The notes beneath the pieces were generated by a model that did no database searches, was not told where the DNA came from, and saw only the letters and a program-made list of their open reading frames with translations. The position numbers and the translations under genes were made by a program. From Heliocidaris tuberculata (taxonomy: Eukaryota; Echinodermata; Echinoidea; Camarodonta; Echinometridae): a stretch of DNA of 64,000 bases. This document shows positions 58,355 through 64,000 of this stretch, in pieces. Each line of letters opens with the position of its first letter. Position 1 is the first letter of the stretch. The stretch is from contig CM046850.1 in assembly GCA_025618425.1 (NCBI GenBank), forward strand, positions 30,655,044 through 30,719,043, in the 5' to 3' direction.

Positions 58355-61300
58355 CAGAATTTCCAGAAAGGCTCAATATTTTATTTGTTTTCTTTGCAAG
58401 ATTACTCCATTCTTATGGCCAAATACAATGGAATAATCTTACAGATCAGATACACATAGTGATAATAATAACAATAATAATATGCATTTCATTTCATGTT
58501 TTAAATATCCTCAAATTGGAAAGATTTTACCACACAAAAAAATTGCCTTTTTATGGGATTTTTCTTACATAACTAGTAAATACAAAAAATTCCTCGAAGC
58601 AAGTTGACACAAGTAATCTCAATATTTTACATATTAGTTTGTCTTTTTCACATTTTTTTTTTCATAAAAGAGCAACTGTTCAGTTGACCATGTTAAAGCC
58701 GCCTTTTTTCTTCATTTTTCCTCATACAACAGATATACGCAGCTTATAGTTACAGATTAAACAAAGAAAATATGACTAACAAGTACCCCAATGAGACTAA
58801 AATATGAGAGAAAGTACACAATATATATGTTATCTTCCGATATGACTTATAAAAGATAAGCAAGTACCATGTAAAATCAACTATATTGCAATACATCATA
58901 ACAAGGTTTCCACCTTTATCTTTATCATTCCTTTTTGTGAACAGTACATTTTGTTTGGAAGAACATTCAAAGTATTAGACTTATTCTCATAAACTGCACC
59001 AAAGCACTGACTGCGCTACTAAGACGTAACACGATTCCAACTGCAAGCGTATTTACAGATGCAGCTTTTTATCAGTCCTTGAGTCTTTGAATTTATCACT
59101 TTGCCTAAATTTCAAAACATCAAAGGCATCTTGTATTATTTTTAGCATTTTTTTTTTTAAATCAACAGTTTTTCCATCTTAAATACAAATAAAAGCATTT
59201 ATCAAGACATCAGAGAGCACACCAGTTGAAATCTCAATATTTGTTTAGTGTTCCTTCTGCAAATAAAACTTCACCATTTCACTTTACATGGATGTCAACT
59301 TCAATGTTTTAAAAAAGTTTGCATTCATAAAGTGAATAGCTTACAAATTGTATTAAATAATAAAAAAAGGAAATGCAGAAAAAGTTTGTGATCGATAACA
59401 ATCAGACAATCCTATAGTATAGAAGCATACACATAATAATGCAAATCTAACATACTATTCATATAAAACAAACCAGAGAAAGAAGTCATTTCATTATGAA
59501 GCAGTTTTGGTCCCAACGCTAATAAACATTGAGCAATGTTTCAATGCAACACTTTTAAAGAGGTTAATAAAAATAAATAATGTCAATAGCTAAATAGATT
59601 CTATCAAAAAGTCTTTGTAAAAAAAAATGCTATATATAACATTTGCAATTCAATTTAATGCATCATTCTTAAGTTTTACACTTGTTCTAATGTGGGACTA
59701 GAACCTTGCATAATGAAATGACAACTTACTAAAATATCTTCAAGCCAATATGAACAATAAGCTCAGAAATGTTCTATTTTTTAACTATCAAAACTTATGG
59801 CAAAAAATAGTAATATTAACATATATGTATATAACAAAAACATGCGCTTTAACATATGCTCTCTGTTTATGTACTTGCTCTTTTTTCTTCAAAAGCACTG
59901 ATATGATTGCGCACATGTGACTGTTTATTTTTTTGTCACTTCCACATTTCTTGAATTCTTTGGTCTAAAAAAAAAATCTTGATTTCATATCTGTGATATT
60001 AACAACAAATTAAAAAAAATCAAAATCTCCAAGTCCAAACTAAAAACAAAAACTTCTTTAAAAGAGAAACAAACAAATTGAAGTTTAAAAGAACTACCAA
60101 CATCGGGGTGACTTTTTGTTGTCGACAAGCAGGAAGATAGTCCCACTCATTTGTACAAACAGAATATCTCACTACTTCTCTAATAATCACCAGGGGGTCG
60201 GAGCAATTTCCCCATCCACTGTAGATCTTTTTTACTCAATTCAAACCCTCACAGGCTTCATACTTGCAATATATACAATTTGACAGCAAACCTATCACAA
60301 AGAAAGATAATTACAAAGTATAGAATGAACAACGATAGTATTCTATGAAATACACATGTACACAAGGTGGAGCGGGATTTCATGTACAATGCATTCATGA
60401 AATTTTGTATATTAGATAACCAAGTACAACAATATATTTGTTTCTTGTTAAGTTTCAGCATGTAGCTATTCCTAGCCTCTGAATAATACATCATTACTAT
60501 GTCTCATGAAAACAAATTTGTCATAAAATAAGACATTATACTGAAAATTCTTAATGCAATTTACAGACACATACTAACAGCTTGTTCATTTAGGGGGTGG
60601 GGGGGGGGGGGGGATCCTAAATGTACAGAACTAAACCTCAAGCTGTTTGTGTAATTATCATGTACTCTGCATTATAAAAGCTGCAGTCCGATATCATACA
60701 CAGTGTAATGAAAATATGGAACAACTATTACAAATATCATGCTAGCAAAAAAGGAAATATAAACGATTATCTTCTACATCCTCCATATTTAACAAAGTGT
60801 TTTGTATCATAATTCTAGTTCACTGGATAAAATGTTGCTACTACATGTATGATACAAGTTTTCTATGGGGCTCATCTTGCACATTAAAACCGCATAAATG
60901 GCACATATATACTGTATCAAAAGCATTCACTCTTGCACTATAATCAATGTGCTAAAAATACTTGCAGTAACAAGAATATTTAAAAGGGAGAAACAAAAAA
61001 GGAAGGAAGATGTCTATGAGGACCCTAAATACAAGGGTATATCAGATCATTAAAAAGCAAAATTGCATCATCAAAATCACTTCTGACTACATACACATGT
61101 TCATCTAAATACATGAGAACTTCAAATGCCTCAAATACTACTGTATCCCCCAAAAGGGGGAAATGGCCTAGACATGTTACTACCTACTAGACACAATTCA
61201 TTCATACATTTCTATCATGCCTACATGTTTTCTATCCCTTTTGTAGATTTGATACATTAACACGAAAAAGAAAACAAACATGACCTTGTTCACACAAACC

Positions 61301-63847
61301 ACACACAGAAGCAGAAACAAAAACACAAGATAGGAGAAACAGTTTACACTATGTGTTACCATTCTTTCTGAATAAATATCCTAAATTTATGTTTCATTTT
61401 CTTGTACTACTTCTAGCTATCTATATCTTTGTATGTGTGTACATAAACACAACACAGCACAAAATGAAAATGTCCAATGCTATAAATGTGCTAATTCATA
61501 CACAAAGGAGGACTCAGGAGAAAGTATGAACCGTCAACAATTTCTAGAAAGTAAATGATGCAATTACAGAAGAAGACTTATTTCTTGAATACATATTTTG
61601 TTTCTTTTCTTCCTGTTTTATCATCATATAGTAATACAAATATCCCTGCTGTGAGACACAAAAATCTGCTGAAATTATTTGGATTAAAACGAAAAATCGT
61701 TTCAGTGAACAACACAAGATACAAAAATCTTAAATATTCTCTCAAATTGCTGTGAACTAAAACGGACTTCCTGTTGTCAAATATCAATTGAAGAAAAATA
61801 CACCTCCATAGCGACCGAGAGTGCACAATAACAAGCTTCCTACTCTAAAATGCTTTCATCTGTGTCCTAAAAGAAAATTTTATATACATACAGGTAAGAA
61901 GAAAATTACAAGAAAAGTAACTTCATACATGTAGTATAATATGCATTTTCTACAGTTGCATGATAAAGCAGCTAAACTGACCGGTATGTCGTCTGTGCTA
62001 AGTTTTATTTTAACTTCTCTTTGTACATATGTACAGTATCATATAATATCACATTACAGAATTCTGCAGTTCTTTTCACTCTACATAAAAAAAAAAAAAC
62101 ATAAGTGAGATAAGAAATAAATCAACAGGATCTTAAGTTAATGCAACATATAAAAAATCTGTTTTATCCATAAAATTGCCAAAAAATTTAAAGGTTGGCA
62201 AGGGCTGAGAAATCAAAACTCTCAAGAAACTAAAAATATTTTTTCACTTTTTTTTTGATCAAGAACTCTGTCCAGCAGAAAGTAAATTAAAACGAGAAGC
62301 CGTTTAAAAATGTTCACATCTTGAAATATGATTATTTGTCCAAAATTAGTACAATATGTTCAAATAACAAAAATGACTTTCTTTGAATCATAACATGTCT
62401 AAATATCATATTTATTTCTTCTTACATGTCAAAAAATGTTTACATAATCACACATGAGCCTCATACATGGCCTCTATTGCATTTTTCTTGAAAGATTTTA
62501 TCAAACTTGCATCATAGACAAAAATCCTCGCCAACTGGTGGAGGTTTTGAAAAGTTTTGAAAAAGACAACAATCAAAAAAGAGATTTGTACCAAAGAAAA
62601 AAAAGGTATCAACTCACAAAATGGTAATAAATAGGACATATGTTAAATTTTTTGCAGTTAAAAATGGACAAAGCACATGAAAAAAACTTTATGTAAAGGA
62701 ACATATATTAATGCAAATTAATGTGACATGGAGATATACATCTTAAACTTCAAATTGTCTGTATTATTATTTCAGTTGGCACTTATTTTGTATGCAACTT
62801 TTGTACTGGATTGATAAAAGAGGTACTAGGTTCTATATCTGCCCTTGACCATTTTCACTTTCAATTTGATTTTCTCCTGAAAAAGCGATAAACCAATTTG
62901 TCCATTTTCATCTTTAGTTAGTATATACAGTATCGGGGCATGGACATGGCCGCCTTTTCCAGCAAAGACATAAGCAGTTTTTTCTTCCCCTAAAAGATGT
63001 TCAAGAATTTATAAACTGTCTCTTGAAATTAGGAAGAGAGAGGGATTAAAACAAATACCTGACTGTTCAGGTCACAACATGGCAGCAAATGAGTAAATAA
63101 GTAAACTGTCCATTCATCAACCGTAAATAGAGGGGACAATGGATGTATTACACATACATGCCGTAGTATTTCATGTGGATCATTAAATGTGCAACACATG
63201 CATCACATCAAACCGGACACACAGAAGAAAAGCTTTTAGAATGCATGTCCATTTCACAAAGGCACACAATACACTATTTTCACACTAACTATTCTCCAAG
63301 ATATGGGTAGCCATCGGATCAAGGGCACTCTTACACAGTTTCCTAAACTAGTCAATGTAAGTATTCCGTGTCTATCTTTATATTGGTGTGTTAGCTCATG
63401 AGTCGGTCCTTGTGTCACTCTGCTGTGACGGTTTTTGAAGTGCACTGGGGAGAAATGTGTCGCAGATCATGTGCGTTTGAAAACAGATGCATAATTGTCT
63501 GTTAATTTCCCGTGTTAAATCTTTCCCCATCTATCTTGAAGTAAATGCTAGGTGTAAGATATGAATATCTCTTGCCTTGAAGCTTATGTAACATCCTTAT
63601 TAGAGGAATTATCAACAATCGGATGACAGCATCTCTGGGCATCTGACATCCAGGTTCTTCATGTTTTGACATCACATCTACCACACTTCAGATTAAGTCT
63701 TGCTACACCATCCAATTATTATTTTACTATAATCCAAGCATCACATTTCCTGGTAGAATCGGGATAAATTGTGATGATTTTTCAGATTTGTAACCAAGAG
63801 GGGTGAGTAGACAGCGTATGATGGGCAGTTGGGAAGGTAGTGAGGGC
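58355..63847 (-). other. Probable long 3' UTR of the importin alpha gene
   Basis: The minus-strand sequence after the stop at 63850-63848 runs about 5.5 kb with no coding frame, only one G run (60597-60613) and none of the transposon termini common elsewhere in the window. An AATAAA (minus) at 58385-58380 near its left limit could be the terminal signal. Many TGTAAAT/TGTACA and AU-rich words occur. The interpretation is inference from position and composition. Confidence 0.5.
58380..58385 (-). terminator. Candidate polyadenylation signal AATAAA for importin alpha
   Basis: AATAAA on the minus strand (TTTATT on plus). It marks the change from transposon-free AT-rich sequence to the minisatellite at 58089-58330. 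Other AATAAA hexamers exist further inside the same stretch, so shorter isoforms are possible. Confidence 0.4.
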
Positions 63848-63946
63848 TTAAAACTGGAAACCGTCTGTTTGGATATTGGTGTTGGTGTCAAACTGGAATC
63901 CATCTTGGTTGGCTTGAGGAGCAAGGGCAGCGTCTTCTTCATCAAT
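63848..63946 (-). CDS. KPNA4: Importin subunit alpha (KPNA3/KPNA4 type), last coding exon
   Basis: 99 nt on minus, starting after a TCCCTCAG acceptor (intron from 63947) and ending TAA at 63850-63848. It encodes 32 residues: IDEEDAALAPQANQDGF, then QFDTNTNIQTDGFQF. The D-E-D...P-x-A-x-x-G-x-x-F-D-x-x-x-N-x-Q-T-x-x-F-x-F pattern matches the acidic C-terminal tail of importin alpha-3/alpha-4, which follows the ARM repeats and contributes to release by the export receptor CAS. These adaptors carry classical NLS cargo to importin beta. The ARM repeats and IBB domain lie beyond the right edge. Whether it is KPNA3 or KPNA4 cannot be told, as one gene often represents both in invertebrates. Confidence 0.8.
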   Translation of the reverse strand: MDEEDAALAPQANQDGFQFDTNTNIQTDGFQF

Positions 63947-64000
63947 CTGAGGGACAGAGAGATAGAGAGAGATATCAAAAGAAAGTTAAACAACAGTCAA
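63947..64000 (-). other. Importin alpha last intron, partial
   Basis: Minus-strand sequence before the acceptor is a CTCTCTATCTCTCTG pyrimidine tract ending CCTCAG. The upstream exon is outside the window. Confidence 0.7.

Noticed and set aside
1..64000. A prokaryotic-type or clustered novel gene system
   Set aside because: All supportable genes are intron-containing animal genes or transposon remnants; no operon-like cluster of unknown ORFs exists.

Overview
This is a eukaryotic nuclear window: genes are split by GT-AG introns, the DNA is AT-rich, and repeats are dense. The protein families and the repeat landscape (many short inverted-repeat transposons, LINE fragments, long C/G runs, TA/GT/CT microsatellites) suggest an invertebrate deuterostome, most likely an echinoderm such as a sea urchin. 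That taxonomic call is inference.

Three protein-coding genes are supported. (1) 738-20313, minus strand: a complete eight-exon quinone oxidoreductase of the zeta-crystallin (CRYZ) family. The spliced frame gives 327 residues with every junction in phase. Intron 1 is about 11.5 kb and full of transposon debris. (2) 42828-46564, plus strand: a complete three-exon paired-like homeobox gene of the aristaless-related (Arx) type, 528 residues, with homeodomain and C-terminal OAR motif. (3) 63848-63946, minus strand: the last coding exon of an importin subunit alpha (KPNA3/KPNA4 type). It is followed leftwards by about 5.5 kb of AT-rich sequence without transposons or ORFs that I read as its 3' UTR, ending near 58360.

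Much of the remainder is mobile-element sequence. In CRYZ intron 1 there is a Ty3/gypsy RNase H fragment, three degenerate non-LTR reverse-transcriptase stretches, and a 1.5 kb inverted-duplicated element sitting inside one of those LINEs. From 20.4 to 42 kb lie an L1-like reverse transcriptase inside a pair of Tc1-like termini, a short LTR with a candidate primer-binding site, several long-TIR elements, a rearranged Tc1-like transposon, and tandem arrays. Around and beyond Arx there are a MITE in its probable 3' UTR, a piggyBac-like MITE inside a GATT-rich array, a palindromic tandem array, other MITEs, and a 66-bp minisatellite next to the importin polyadenylation site.

The three genes do not form an obvious functional unit (redox enzyme, neural or patterning transcription factor, nuclear import adaptor). 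No prokaryotic-type defence system, CRISPR array, rRNA or intact tRNA gene was seen. The most informative unusual structures are a small element with 9-bp target duplications whose empty site is preserved in the opposite arm of its host palindrome, the composite foldback element, and the pentapeptide-coding minisatellite in Arx exon 1.
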